This document shows positions 24,545-36,700 of a stretch of 64,000 nt of DNA, one piece after another (position 1 is the first letter of the stretch; every line of letters starts with the position of its first letter). Origin of the DNA: Cymbidium sinense. Lineage: Eukaryota > Streptophyta > Magnoliopsida > Asparagales > Orchidaceae. A program made the position numbers and the translations under genes. The stretch is taken from assembly GCA_021442155.1 (NCBI GenBank), contig CM038221.1, positions 79,438,494-79,502,493 on the forward strand, read 5' to 3'. Under the pieces are notes generated by a model. It was not told where the DNA came from. It searched no databases and was given only the letters and a program-made list of their open reading frames with translations.

Positions 24545-26340
24545 TATAACATAGTACTCTTAAGACGTTTCTCTATTTTAATCACTTTAGCCTTAAATAC
24601 CCTATCTAAATCTCCATTCTTTTGCATAATAGATCCATGATGCTTAAATTTATCGCATGTATATATCATTTTATTTTCTACTAATATTAGTTGATAACTA
24701 ATATCACACCCTCTAATTGCATATGAAATATTGTCCTGGGTTATCTATCCTCTAAAACATATTCTCAAGTGATCTAATTTTTCACTTATTCTATGTTTTT
24801 AGCAAGAATTATGTCAATTGCCAAAAAAAAAAAACATTAGGTACCTCCTTTTGAGTATATACTTTGTAAGCATATGCATGACCAATACAAAAAAATATAT
24901 GGACTTAATATTAATCCTTAATGTAAATATATTGCAATTAGAAACTCCTTTCTAACTCCACAAATACTTGTTTGTGCTCAATCACACATATCTTCAGTAA
25001 CTTTAAAAATGTGATATAATCATTTTTTTCCTTAAAGTATGAAACTAATTTTGTAATACTTGAACATATTACTTCTTAAAATCAATCAAAAAATAAAAAA
25101 GACACTTTCTTCTCTCATTTATACTATTAATTATCTTGGGACAAAATCATGTCCATAATGAATTTTTTTGGCTTAAAACCAGTTGATTTTCTAACATCAA
25201 TGCAAGTTTTCTAAGCTACTGTTTCATTACTTTGTCCCACAAATTCATTATAGAACTCATAAGTATCCAAAATATCTCCTTTGTTGATGAATATTAGAAT
25301 CAAAATATTTTTTTAACTATTTGGCATATTAATCTTCAAACTTTAATGAAAATATTTGTTAACCAAATTACTCCAAAATCACCCATTACTCTTCCAAATC
25401 TCAATAGGTACCAGATTTATAACTAAAACTTTATCATTAAGCATATTCTTTATAGCTAATTTCACCTTTTTAGAAATACCCATAATATATCTCATTATTT
25501 TATTCATTATCTTTAAAAAAATATTAAAACTCCCATTAATAATTTCTGAAAGTATCATTTTTCATACTCTCTTAATTCTTCATGTTTAATAAAATCTCAT
25601 TATAATCACTTACATGGTTATAATAAATCTAATTTGATCAAAGTCCTTGGTTCTTCTATTTCTTGCCTTCGCTATATTAAATGTCTCATTTTCTTATTTC
25701 ATAGTACCTACTTTATTATATATATATATGCTTTACTTTTATCATCACCCTCTTAGCAAATCTTTTAGCATTCTTTTATAATTCTCAATAGTATTTACAT
25801 TTTGTCACTATTTAAATGGACAATTCTTTTAATATAAAATCGGTTGTACCACCACTCCATCACTAAGTTTTCATTTATATGATATCTATATGAGCCCTAT
25901 TAAAACTTCTACAACAATATTTTTAATGAAACTAATCGTCATCTTCTATTACAGATTGGCTCAAATGTACAATTCACTCATCACTCTTAACAATACATAT
26001 TAAAAATTTAACAACAAACAACTTTCTAATTATATTATTTTATCATAAGATAATTACTTCTTTTGATCACTTTATACTTTTATGATATTTACTAGAGGAT
26101 TTTTCTTTTATTCTAAGTAAAAGAAGAATATATCTGATATAATAGCTCCATTTAAAAAAAATAAATGCCTTCTTATTTACTAAAGTGTGTGTTCGTTATT
26201 CCAAGATCATATACAACAACAAATTCAATTATAACATCTTATCTCTTCTCCATCACACCAAAAAAATACTCTTATAGTCCATCCTAAAATAAACTATATG
26301 TCCACTTAAATTACCTCTGATAAATATCCACAAATACACA
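24545..26340 (-). mobile_element. Divergent RTE-like LINE, minus strand
   Basis: Collinear with LINE E but much more diverged. Read on the minus strand, 24560-24700 gives FKHHGSIMQKNGDLDRV, corresponding to FxxLGSIxQNDGEIDGD of the other copies. The stretch 24900-25250 follows the RT core (the 'ggcttaaa..cttaatgt' region and a GSKPKKFIMDMIL-like segment), and 26290-26330 (ATGTCCACTTAAATTACCTCTGATAAATATC in sense) matches the endonuclease-RT linker of copy E at 57492-57520. The 3' tail and any TSD are unrecognisable, so this is an old copy or a distinct subfamily. Confidence 0.5.
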
Positions 26341-27899
26341 CAACACCAAGAAAATAAATATGTATATTATATTTAAAAAGCGAATGGAAACTAAATGTTC
26401 TTTTTTTTTTTGTCCATCCAAAAGAAATCTTAATGGTTCATCATACTTGTGGGTATATTTTCATCACCATTGCTCTTTTTTCCTCCACCTATCTTAACAA
26501 CGAAACAACATATGCTGCTCACATGTTTTCAAGTTTTGGCATCCTATCCTTCTTTCTCGCTTGATCGATCTTGCCACAATTTTATCTATACAACAGTAAC
26601 AAATTCTACTATCCATATAACTAGTAGTCTAGTATGTCATTTATGAAAATCCTGGCCTTTTCATGCTGTTGATGATTGACTTGATACCAGTTATCTCTTT
26701 TTACAACCTCAAATCAAATTAATGAGTTGAAAAATAGATTGGCAACACTGGTACTTTTCAGTGCTTTATTTCCTCTAATTTTTTAATGACGCAATTTGAA
26801 AGTTCAACGTTCATCACAGAAAATAGATTTTGTTGATTTTACAGAAAATAGATTTTGTTGATTTTACAACTTAGCATCACCTCTCTTGAGTAAGAACATC
26901 TCTATGTCTAATCAAGACATAAACATAAAAAATGTTGGGTTTTTTTGGACCCCTATATCAATAGGGTTCAAGAATTCTCCATTCCAACGTTGCAGATTAC
27001 TGAATACATTTGAAAAAAAATTTCAATGCAGTTTGTTTTTTTTTTTAAAATGAAGGGATTGCTTCGTTTCTTTGACTTATTGATTTTTTAAATTTATTTG
27101 CAATTGCTAGATTAGCACATAACACATCCTGATGCTTGAAAGGAGTGCTGCATATTGTTTGATTTCTTTGAGTTTGTTGGATTAGCACATTAAGCATCCT
27201 AAGTTTTCTTAAAGCTAAAATTTGGTATGATTGTGAGATGAGGGCCTACAGGACCACAATGTTTTCAATATCATCACCGGGTAAGGCCTGATAGAAAAGT
27301 CATTTGTTGTACAGTTCTAAGCTTTCTACAATTTATGCTTTCTATAAGCATTCACAATTGCTTGGAATTAATTACAGTTTCAAGGAAACAAAAAGAAAGA
27401 TAGTGAGAGGAACAAAATTTTAGGGTAATTCATTTAGTGTTGTTTTGTGACAATGGAAGTAATTCAAATTACTCATGAGAGAGTAATTTGGATGGGCATA
27501 AAAACAATTCACATTTCCATTGCAGAGTAAGGTTACGCACAAAAATCTCTCTAAAGAGTCTACATTAGAGGAAGCCTCAAATGCAGAGCAATAAATATGA
27601 TTTGAACAGATCAAAATAACTTGCCATTTTTGAATGTTGAAACATTTTTGTAAGTGTGAACACATAAAACCTGCTGGCATGGGGGAGTGACACGTGGCAA
27701 TAAGCTACTAGAGAATTTGAAAATGGGTACCAAGTAAGTTTATTTTCTAATAAGGAGAGAAATGCATAGAAGAGAGTAGAGAGAGAGAGAGAGAGACAGA
27801 GCATAAACACAATACGAAGAAGACATAAGAATTTAAAATGTTTCAAGCATCTTAGCCATGTATGTAAATGAGGGAGGAAAAAGGTTCACTATTCTCAAC
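26341..27899. other. Intergenic with short direct repeat and (GA)n
   Basis: A perfect 25-bp tandem duplication occupies 26816-26840 and 26841-26865 (unit starts ACAGAAAATAGATTTTG). A short (GA)n run lies at 27777-27795. The overlapping minus-strand frames at 27420-27846 have no recognised motif. Confidence 0.5.
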
Positions 27900-28148
27900 C
27901 AAGCATTATTGCACCCCCAATATGTGCACATAGACTTAGTAGGCGAACCAACACGAGAGCCCTCAGCAGCAAGAACTAGAACCCATGCTAGAACTCACTC
28001 GTTTATCATCTAGAAGAACTTAGTCAAATGTGGGAGATTGCATGAAGAAATTCACCACAAATAAAGCAACCAATATCGAAAGACCATCCTTAGCCAAGCA
28101 GATTGGCATCAAGGATCTCATATCACGCAGGTGACTTATACCATAAGA

Positions 28149-28156
28149 CTACGGAA
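28149..28156 (+). repeat. Left 8-bp TSD of hAT-like MITE copy 2
   Basis: CTACGGAA, matching CTACGAAA at 28725-28732 in 7 of 8 bases. Confidence 0.65.
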
Positions 28157-28724
28157 TAGGGCTACAAATGACCCAAGCATTCAACAAGCTACTCATGACT
28201 CAGCAGGATTAGAGCTCATTCATGTTCATTCGATTGACTAATCAAACGAGCTTGAACATTTATGTAAATATTCGTTGCTAAATGAACAAGCTTGAACAAC
28301 TTGTTGTTCTGATCATTTATGTTCATATATCATTTAAAGCTTGTGAACAAGCTCGTTAATAATTTCGATTACATGACTTGTAAGGCTCGACTTTTTTTTC
28401 ATAAATAGTATCATTTAAATTTTTATTTTTAGGTTTAATAAACTTTAACTAATACAACTTGTATATATTTCTCAACAAGAGTAACAAGCTCGATTAAGGC
28501 TCGATTAAAGCTCATTTATTTCATTAAACGAGCTATTTGTTAATAGGCTCGATAAGCTCAATCTAAACCAAGCTCGTGAACAAACTAAAGTCAAGCTCGA
28601 ACAAAGTTTTTTTAAACGAGCTAAAGCTTGAACACCATTCTAAAAATTAAAATCGAGCTTGATAATGATAAACAAGCTTGAACTCAAACAAGCACACACT
28701 CGGCTCAATTTGTTTGCAGCCTTA
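28157..28724 (-). mobile_element. hAT-like MITE, copy 2
   Basis: 568 bp, non-coding, with TIRs TAGGGCTACAAATGA at the left and, reverse-complemented from the right, TAAGGCTGCAAACAAATTGA. An 8-bp near-perfect duplication flanks it, the size expected for hAT transposases. The body is rich in GAGCTTG/CAAGCTC and is the reverse complement of 20541-21076. It sits inside the LTR-like stretch and so is younger than it. Confidence 0.78.
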
Positions 28725-28732
28725 CTACGAAA
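28725..28732 (+). repeat. Right 8-bp TSD of hAT-like MITE copy 2
   Basis: CTACGAAA, one mismatch to 28149-28156. Confidence 0.65.
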
Positions 28733-29396
28733 GACTATAAAACTTATCGTCTCGTGCAGACGACCATGTTAGAGGACACCCCACTTGTCATATGGCACTC
28801 ACCTAACCTTTAGAACATGGGCAAGTTCTATAAGCAAATATACATGTACAACTACCATAACTATTGTAATGTATAATAACTGACATATAATTTCCTTTCG
28901 TTATAAAAAAGGGAACCTAGAAGGACTATGGACCTTTTTCATGGCTTTTTACTAATCAGATGGAAGAAAATTTCTATAGCCTAATATCTTGCTTGTACAT
29001 ATTTTAACATAGTAAATTTCTTATATTATTTTTCTTATCTTGTCTATGGTCTACTTTAAATTTGCCTTAGTAAAGTCATCCAATTCGAACATAGTTGGAT
29101 TCAATATATTCTATGGTTCCTTGAGCGTGGATCGATACTAAGGGCAAATAGTCAGGCTCTCAATGAAGTTGGGCTATCAACATGAGACAACTCAGTTGTT
29201 ATAGGGTCCTCAAGTTTAGCAACTCGCCGAACTCACCATCATAAGCAAGCACTATCAAGAACACCAATCATTGACAACAAGCCCTAACACGCAAGTGATA
29301 AAAAGGTCATTAGGGAAAGAGTGGCAAACTCCACTCATATTAATCCTTTCTGTAGAGAAAACACAGAGGTAAGTCCACCACCAAAGTTTAAAATTT

Positions 29397-29740
29397 TATA
29401 TTTCAAACCTTACAAAGGTTGAACCGCTACCAATCATGTGGCATACTTTGAGTCTATCGCCTTTATTATCTAAATGATGCAATGAAATATCGCTATTCTT
29501 CACCACCTTCAAGGAGTCCGCTCTTAGATAGCTATGGAGTCACATCTTTTACATAATTCAAAAAAATATTCACTACTTAATTTATAAGTGTTAAGGCTCT
29601 TGAAGAGTTCGCAAACTCTTCTCAAAAATAAGACAAGAACTAAGCAAGTCCTTAGGAAGTTCATTACTCGCCCAAAGGAAGATGCTAGAAGTAAGGATTT
29701 GAAACTCGCAGTAGCACAAGCTACACTCACTTAGGGTATT
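29397..29740 (+). pseudogene. Ty3/gypsy Tat-like gag fragment
   Basis: Gag forms the virus-like particle of LTR retrotransposons. The plus frame reads ATNHVAYFESIAFI (near 29430), matching the retrotransposon-gag pattern ADHVAxFESxM. After several stops it continues LRKFITRPKEDARSKDLKLA (29651-29710), matching the conserved segment LRxFVTRFNxEA..DL that ends the gag domain. This is the family order and spacing for Tat/Ogre-type gag. No matrix N-terminus, protease or RT of this element follows, because LINE F and the chromovirus begin within about 150 bp. The minus-strand frame 29524-29730 is its shadow. Confidence 0.5.
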
Positions 29741-29814
29741 AGAGAAAGACAGAAAAAATAATCGCTCTCCTAGTGACTTAAGGAGGAAAAGAAAAATAAT
29801 TCACGACAATTGTT

Positions 29815-29896
29815 GACTTTGTTATATCCTAAGTCATTACAAAAATTTTCTTTTGAGCATATATCCAAACTTACATGAGGATCATAAACATTTTGA
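29815..29896 (-). mobile_element. RTE LINE copy F, left fragment
   Basis: TCATTACAAAAATTTTC followed by ATATCCAAACTTACATGAGG matches LINE E at 57559-57603 (TCATTCAAAAAATTTTC, ACATCCAAACCTACTTGAGG). In LINE E this text is continuous, with a gap of about ten bases, to the sequence that resumes at 53521 on the other side of the chromovirus. It is therefore one half of a LINE split by that element. Similarity to LINE E fades below about 29815, so the rest of the 3' half is missing. Confidence 0.6.
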
Positions 29897-30940
29897 TGTA
29901 TCACATCAAAGAAGAAACAAATCTGTCACAAGATCACAAATCAAAGCTTAACGTTGAGAACAATTACTAGACTTTATGGGTTGTGCTATTTATGCCCCAT
30001 GTGTTGTATTATGTAATAGTGAATGTATTTGATCATATTTAAGTATTGTATAAGAGTTGTGACTAAAATCATATGAGTTCATATGTTAAATTGCATATTT
30101 CAATTTGTTTTACTCTTTAGCTTAACTGCATTCTATGGTAATTAGTGCTTGAGGGTAGAGAAGGTAGAACCTCAGTGCTGGTCTGTGGACCCTCGTGTTG
30201 TGACATAATAGGTTCTGACTTTTTTTTCAGTTTTTGATAATTTTCCCCCAATAGACACATCTCTTGGAGTATTGTACTTATATAGCACATCAAAAGAGAA
30301 AAGGACCTGTCACAAAGTCACAAATCAAAGCTTAAACTTTAAGAACTTTTATTAGATTTTATGTGTTGTGATATTTATGTCTTATGTGTTGTATTATGTA
30401 GTAGTGATGTATTTGATTATGTTTAAGTGTTGTATAAGAGTTGTGATTGAAATTATGTAAGCTCATGTGTTAAATTATATGGAATTCAATTTGGCACTTA
30501 GGCGCTGCTCTTCTAACGCCTTGGCACTGCATTCCATGGTATTTAGTGCTTGGGGACATAGAAGATAGCACTTCGGTGCTAGACTGTAGCGCCTCAATGC
30601 TGGACTACAACGCCTTGGCAAAATGATAGGTTCTGACTTTTTTTTTTTTTCAGTTTTTGGTAGGTTTTCCCCCAAGGAATAAATCTCTTGGAGTATTGTA
30701 CTTATATAAAGACTTATTCAGATCTAATGAAGAAATAAACTTGTTTGTGTGTGAAAACTTCAGTGAAAACTCTTTGGTTGGAGTTTAGTGGCCGGCCATT
30801 CGCGAGTTCGGTGATCTCTTGTTATCGCTCTACTTGGGTGAGTAAAACTTTGTATCCCTTTCACTTTGATGAGTGAAAGATCTTGGAGCATTTCTTCTTC
30901 CTCTATTCGCTACTTCAGATCTCTCCGTGATCCATCAATT
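29897..30940 (+). repeat. Chromovirus 5' LTR with tandemly duplicated U3
   Basis: Starts TGTATCACATCAAAG where the LINE F flank ends. The first 387 bp (29897-30283) are a copy of the U3 that then restarts at 30284 (GCACATCAAAAGAG) and runs through to 30940. The 3' LTR (52881-53520) has a single U3. The duplication junction lies inside the TATA box: the first copy ends CTTATATA|GCACATC where the complete copy reads CTTATATAAAGAC. The second U3 is about 40 bp longer because of extra GCGCC/GGCGC words (30500-30620). The LTR end next to the primer site is near TCCATCAATT. Confidence 0.85.
30703..30710 (+). promoter_or_regulatory. TATA box of chromovirus 5' LTR
   Basis: TATATAAA preceded by GGAGTATTGTACT. 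The same text occurs in the 3' LTR at 53274-53281 and, truncated, at 30277-30283. Position in the LTR fits the U3/R promoter. Confidence 0.55.
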
Positions 30941-30941
30941 T

Positions 30942-30953
30942 TGGTATGAGCCC
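30942..30953 (+). other. Primer binding site (initiator Met tRNA), damaged
   Basis: TGGTATGAGCCC directly after the LTR. The usual plant site is TGGTATCAGAGC; this one lacks CA in the middle. Confidence 0.65.
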
Positions 30954-31440
30954 AAAGTTTTAAGGAGTGAAAAAGTACTAAATAATCGATGTTAAATCCA
31001 AGTAAAATTAATTTTGTATTTGAATTTTGTGTAATTTTCTACTGATTTAGTGATTTAGAAAATTCTTATTAAATTCATGTGGGAGGCAATCCTATGAATA
31101 TTTATTTTACCGTCAATAGTTGTCTCCACTTATAAAGTCTAGCCTTTTCCTACTTAACCTAATTTCAAACCATAACACTTGAGTGAAGACAATTTCACTA
31201 AATAGCCTAACCTAGTATACGAACTTTACATAAAAATCGAACTCATATCCTTAAAAATCTTATGTTCAGTTATTTATAAGTTTGTTTAATGTTTAATAGT
31301 ATCTACGAGTTACTTTGTGTTTGCTGAAGGCTAATCATTCTCAAAATTTATGCATCTCATTATGTTAAATATAATTCACTTATCGCATATTTAAAAATTT
31401 CATTTAGAGTGTCATATTTCTATCCTTTTTTGTTTACATC

Positions 31441-32139
31441 ATGCCACCCAAAACCGTTAATTTGGACAAACTAGAGAACTTAATTAGAAGGATAGTTGAG
31501 GTCTCTATGCGAAGTGAAAAGAAGTTCACTAGGGTAGAGACCTCCTCATAAACTTAACCGCACAAATTCAAACCTTAAGTACTAGGCTTCAAACCCCACC
31601 AACTATCCCACGTCCGGATGACTTAGAACCCATAGAAGGGGAAAATATTGAACTTCCTAGAAATGATTATCCTACGAGAAGACTAAACCTAAGGAACACC
31701 CTTAGACAAGAACATTTTAGGGTCCATGAAACATTACATGAACCTACAAAATAAGTTAAAATAGAAGCCCCAACATATGATGATGTTCATGGCCCCAATA
31801 AATTTTTAAATTGGTTAACTCAAATGGACGATTTCTTCAATTGGTATCATATGAATGCCTATTAATGAACTACATTAACCAAGATAAAATTAATAAGTCA
31901 TGTGAAAATCTATTGGGATAACATTTTAGCTAAAGAAGAGAGATTCAGTATAAACCTCATGACATGGGTAAAAATGAAAAAAATCTTAGGGCTAAATATT
32001 GTCTAAAAAATCATAAAAAAAGGCTCCACAAATAATTGACTACTCTTAAATAAGGGAATATATCAGTAGTTGAATATATGAATATATTTGAGAACTTAAT
32101 AGCTAGAACACAATGCACTAATCAAGAGTGGAAAATAGC
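31441..32139 (+). pseudogene. Chromovirus gag, N-terminal part
   Basis: Starts ATGCCACCCAAAACC (MPPKTVNLDKLENLIRRIVE), a charged N-terminus with a heptad pattern. Further on PTYDDVHGPNKFLNWLTQMDD (one residue run, near 31770-31830) matches the start of the Ty3/gypsy gag domain. The helical part with GNISVVEYMNIFENLIARTQ (32053-32110) follows. Frameshifts and stops interrupt it near 31550, 31750 and 31860. L1 then cuts the frame at 32140, and the same reading resumes at 40104 with EWQIANKFIIDLREN. The gag domain is therefore split by insertion rather than deleted. Confidence 0.8.
32124..32139 (+). repeat. Left TSD of the nested L1
   Basis: AAGAGTGGAAAATAGC, matching 40104-40119 (AAGAGTGGCAAATAGC) in 15 of 16 bases. 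Confidence 0.9.
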
Positions 32140-32259
32140 AAAAACACTCCTCGCGAGAAACCCTAACGTCGGCGATTTTCGCTTCCTCTGGCTCCTTGCG
32201 CTCTGATTTTGATCGCTCGATTATGATCGCCCAATAGCCCCGTCGGCCGCTAATGTAAG

Positions 32260-33660
32260 TTACGCTTCTTCTACTGATGGCAGAAATGCTTTTTTCCGCA
32301 CATCCAGCTTCGACTTTGAAGGAGCCGATAAGGGCTTCTGATCTCCAAGGTACTCTCGATCCTTCATCCTCTGCTTCATTGCCCGCTGTTAAATCCTTCA
32401 AGGATGCTATCTCGTAAAACTTCTTCTCCTATTGCTTCGGTAAACTTAATTTCTACCGCTGAATGCCTACCGTGTGATGTGTTCGGACTTGGATGTGAAA
32501 AAATTAGCTAAGCCTTTTGAATTTTCTCTGGTTGGTAAATTCTCATTAAGGAGACCAACTCTTGATAAGATTCGGTCTTTCTTCTATAGCCTTAAATTAA
32601 CGGGTGCTTTCAATGTTGGACTGATCGACCCTAGGCATGTTCTAATTCAATTGTCTAATGATCCGGATTATTCACGTCTTTGCACGTCATATCTTGTTTA
32701 CAATTGTCAAATGAGACTTCTTAAATGGTCACCTAGTTTTGATGTCAAAGAAGAATCCCCAATAGTTCCAATTTGGCTTGCATTGCTAACATGTGTATCC
32801 ATTTTGTTACTCATCAAGTGCTATTTTGTGGCCATTTAATTACTTCAAATAGATCGTACGGCGTGAGATCCCTCTGCTGCGGATATTAGTAAATTGATAT
32901 TACTAAAAATATCCAAAAGATGTATGGATTGGTTACGGCTATAGTCAAAAGGTAGAATTTGAAAACTTTCTGTTTTTGTACCCATTGCAAAATCCATGGT
33001 CATGAAAACTTCAATGCTTTATTTTACACCCACATCTCAAAAAAGAATAAGTTGTCCCACTAATACCTCCCTCCCAAAGGAACATCCCATCAAATTGACT
33101 TATGTGCCTAAAGTCAATCAAAAGGACGCACATCCGCATAATCCCAATATTTCATTATCTTCTGATTTGCACAATGGGATACATCATGAGATGATTGAAA
33201 ATCATGATGATGTGATTTGTGGAGGGCTATTGAAAATTTACCTACCATTGTTCCTAATGATAATATGTTGACTCAATCTAACCTATCCCTTATTTCTAGT
33301 GAACGGGCATAAGAACTCTAATGAGGATGTGATTGGGCTGAAAACAATCTCTAAAACCGCTCTTTGATCCCGAGCAAAACAAGTCAAATGATGATCCCTT
33401 GATGTTGGCAAAAAATCTATCAAATAATCCAAAATGAGAATGAAACAATTTTTTCCGACTATCCCCAATGATGATACATGCTACCCTAATTACTCATCGA
33501 TACCGGAAGAAGGAAAATTAATATTCTTTGATACTAAAACCACTATGAATATCTCAAATTACTCACTTTCAGATGGAGACACTTTGGATATTGAAAGACC
33601 CTTTCAAACTGTATTAAACAAAAAGAAATCCCAAAATGCTAGAAGCTCCACACTCCACTA
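32260..33660 (+). pseudogene. L1 ORF1 (DUF4283 / zinc knuckle) remnant
   Basis: ORF1 of plant L1 elements is an RNA-binding protein. The 32474-32839 frame holds the DUF4283 domain: LAKPFEFSLVGKF, SFFYSLKLTGAFNVGLIDPR and VLIQLSNDPDYSRL then VYNCQMRLLKWSPSFDV.. PIVPIW, in the family order. Near 32968 comes FCTHCKIHGHENFN, a CCHC zinc knuckle whose last cysteine is lost, in a different frame from the downstream part at 32996-33271. The C-terminal frames (33040-33270 and 33434-33661) are polar and low in motifs, as usual. An N-terminal stretch from about 32260 (SYASSTDGRNAFF) is likely the start of the protein but is frameshifted. Confidence 0.82.
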
Positions 33661-33774
33661 GAACCACTAGATATAACTCAAATCCTCGAAATAATTACTT
33701 TTGCTATACTCTTTATGCTTTACTTCTTGATCTTTATATTTTCCATTCATCAATTTATTTTATTCCTCATTGTT

Positions 33775-36700
33775 ATGATTAATTTTATTATTTGGAATAT
33801 TCGTGAATTGGGACTCTTAATGTCCAAGAACCGGGTTAAGCCTTTGTCGCACTCATAACATATCCCTCCTTGTTATTATTGAACCACTTATTCACTCTTC
33901 TAAGATTGCAAATGTTGCTAGAGCACTTGGATTTCATAATTCCTTCCATAATATTAGCAATAAAATTTGGTGTTTTTGGAATTCATTAGTGTCACTATCC
34001 TTGAAAACCATCACCAATTGATTCATGTCCATATCTCATTGGGTGAATTTTAGTTGGGCTCTTTTATTTATGCATCATGCAATAGTAGGAACATCCCGTG
34101 GAATAATTTATCTTTTGCCTCCGTTAACAAACCATGGTTAGTTGGGGTGATTTCAACACTATTCTTGCATCTTCGAAAGAAGGGAGGTTCCTCCCAACAT
34201 TCATTCCATGGAAGATTTCTAATATGATCCTTGATTGTAATTTGAGATATTGGCTTTTCGTGCTCTAATGTGGAATAACTCACTTTGGCAACGCCTAGAT
34301 CGCACTTTTAACTCGGGATTGATCAATGGCCTAATACCTCCTGAGCACTGAGAACTTTTGATCACGCCTCTCTAAATTTCGTTAAAACCCTCCCATAAGA
34401 AGACCTTCTCCTACTCCATTTAGATTCCAAAATATGTGATTCAACATATAATGACTTCATGAATGTTGTTTCTATAAATTGGATGGCCCCATTCATCGAC
34501 AATTCCATTAAGGGTATGATTCGATTTTGGCTTAAATTTAAAAGACTCAAACAAACCCTTAATTGGTGGAATAAACATCATTTTAAAAATTTTTTTGCTA
34601 ATCTCAAAAATATGGAACAACTGGTTTGCTCTCTAAAAGAAGCAGTCATCACCGATTCTAACAAACATGAAGAACTTAATGAAGCTAGGGATAACTTGAT
34701 TAAGTATAATATGGAGGAAACTTATTGGCCAAAAGTCGCGGTAGACAAATTGCGATGTGACGAAAACAAAAGTACTTCCAGCTCTCTTCAAAAAAAGGAA
34801 AGTCTTAAATTATTAATAAAATAAAAATGATAAATTGGATCACGATAGTAACGATATTAAAGAATCCGGCAATCATTTTAAAATTTATTAAACAACAACC
34901 TTCCTTAATGCTATCTCCAACCCTCACGATTCCTCTATGATTTCTACGGATCAAAATAGATTACTTACATTGCGCCCAATGGAATGAGGTTGGTGATATT
35001 CTCAACAGGATGAACTCGGATTCTATTGCTGGCCCTAATGGATTTACAACTCAATTCTTTCAACATTGTTGGCCCATTATTAAGTCTGATCTATTTGATG
35101 TTGTTATTGATTTTTTTGATGGCAACCCTCTAGAGCCTTTCTAGTACTTCCATCGTTTCTTATCCCTAAAAGTACTAACCCCGAAACTTGAGTGACTTTA
35201 GACCGATCGCCTTTTGCACCTTCTTTAATAAACTAATTGCTAAACTAATCACAAATAGAATTAGCCCGCTGCTGCCAAATATTATTTCCCCAAATCAAAC
35301 CAGCTTTATGAAAGGTAGAGCTATATCGATAATATACTCTAGCCCAAGAAATGATTCATGATATTGATGTTCCTATCGAGGTGAAACATTGTCTTCAAAC
35401 TTGATTTTACTAAAGCTTTTGACAACCTATCTTGAGATTTTCTATTTAAAATTCTTCACCTACTTGGCTTTTCGATACTTTTATTCACCTCATTAAAATT
35501 GTGTCACTAACGCTTGGTTCTCTATTATCATTAATGGGAGTCTGTGCTTCTTCACTTCAAACCATGGCTTGAGACAAGGAGAGACCTCCTATCACCCTCT
35601 CTTTTATTGATTATTTATCCAAGAGTTTGAATGATCTTTTCTATAATAAGCCTAGCATGTTTTATAAAACCCATGGTGGTATTCCTGCTTTCATCTTAGT
35701 TTTTTGCGACTTTATCATCTTTTGCAATGCATCTATTTCACACATAAAAACTATTAAATTCCTTAATAAATTTGAAGGAAAGTGGCCTTTTCTTAACGAA
35801 AGTAAATGTCGCTTCATACCTTCTTCTAAAATCATATTAATAGGATTAACCATATTCTGAGGACCACTAATTTTAAGCAACACCATCTTCCTATTAAATA
35901 CCTTGGAGCCCCACTTTTCAAAGGTCATAAAAGATCACATCTTTTCGATGAATTAATCCAAAAAATCTCTAATCGTATTTCTTCTTGGGAATATCATTTA
36001 CTCTTTTGGTGGTAGGCTTACCCCGATTAAGAGCACCAATTCTATACCTCAGATCTCATTCAAACCATTGTGCCAATTATCATTATTGGATTGAGAGGCT
36101 TATTAACAAATTCTTTTGGGATCTAACACCTCTTCAAAAAAATGCACTGGACCTCTTGGCAAAAAGTCGTGGCACCTTCGAGGAAGGTGGTCTTGGTGCA
36201 AGACTATTAGGGATATCATCACTGCCTTTTCCTACAAGCTTTGGTGGAATTTTAGAAGTAACAATAGCCTTTGGGCTAACTTCATGATGCTAAATATTGC
36301 CAAGAAAAGCACCCTCTTAATTGCTTCTACCGAGAGACTCTCCGGGTTTGGAGAAGACTTTGTATAATCAAATGGAAGGCAATCTTTAATTTCTTGGGGC
36401 ATTAAGCAACTCTTTCTTACGGCAAGATAATTGGAGAAGTGGGCCCATTGATGAATTACTTTCTTCCCATTCTACGATAACATTAAAGTTAAATCATTCG
36501 CGAATAATATGTGGAACAATTCTAAGCTCATTGAGTATATCCCTTCATCTATTTTAGACAAACTTAATAATATATCTATTACTCCTAACAATCAGGATCA
36601 AATTCTCTTTAAGCTCTCTCATAATGGAGATTTCAACTTGAGAAATGTTTGGCTTCACATTAAAGAAGCCCATGATTTTTCTATAAGTGTATGCTAAACT

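Larger units (their letters stand above)
27900..29150 (+). mobile_element. LTR remnant upstream of Tat-like gag
   Basis: A hAT-like MITE (28157-28724) interrupts this stretch. Downstream of the MITE a TATA-like GTTATAAAAAAGGGAACC (28900-28917) is followed by a T-rich transcribed-like part and, near 29120, CTTGAGCGTGGATCGATAC, similar to the U5 region of Tat-group Ty3/gypsy LTRs where 'ttgagcgtcgga' is usual. A gag fragment of the same type begins about 250 bp later. I could not find the second LTR, so the borders are guesses. Confidence 0.35.

Noticed and set aside
24545..26340. Possibility that this is the missing 3' half of LINE F
   Set aside because: Its similarity to LINE E is far lower than that of the F fragments, so they are not parts of one insertion.
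27420..27846. Two overlapping minus-strand frames with Cys residues
   Set aside because: Cys spacing fits no zinc-binding or secreted peptide pattern I know, and the upstream (GA)n extends the frame artificially.
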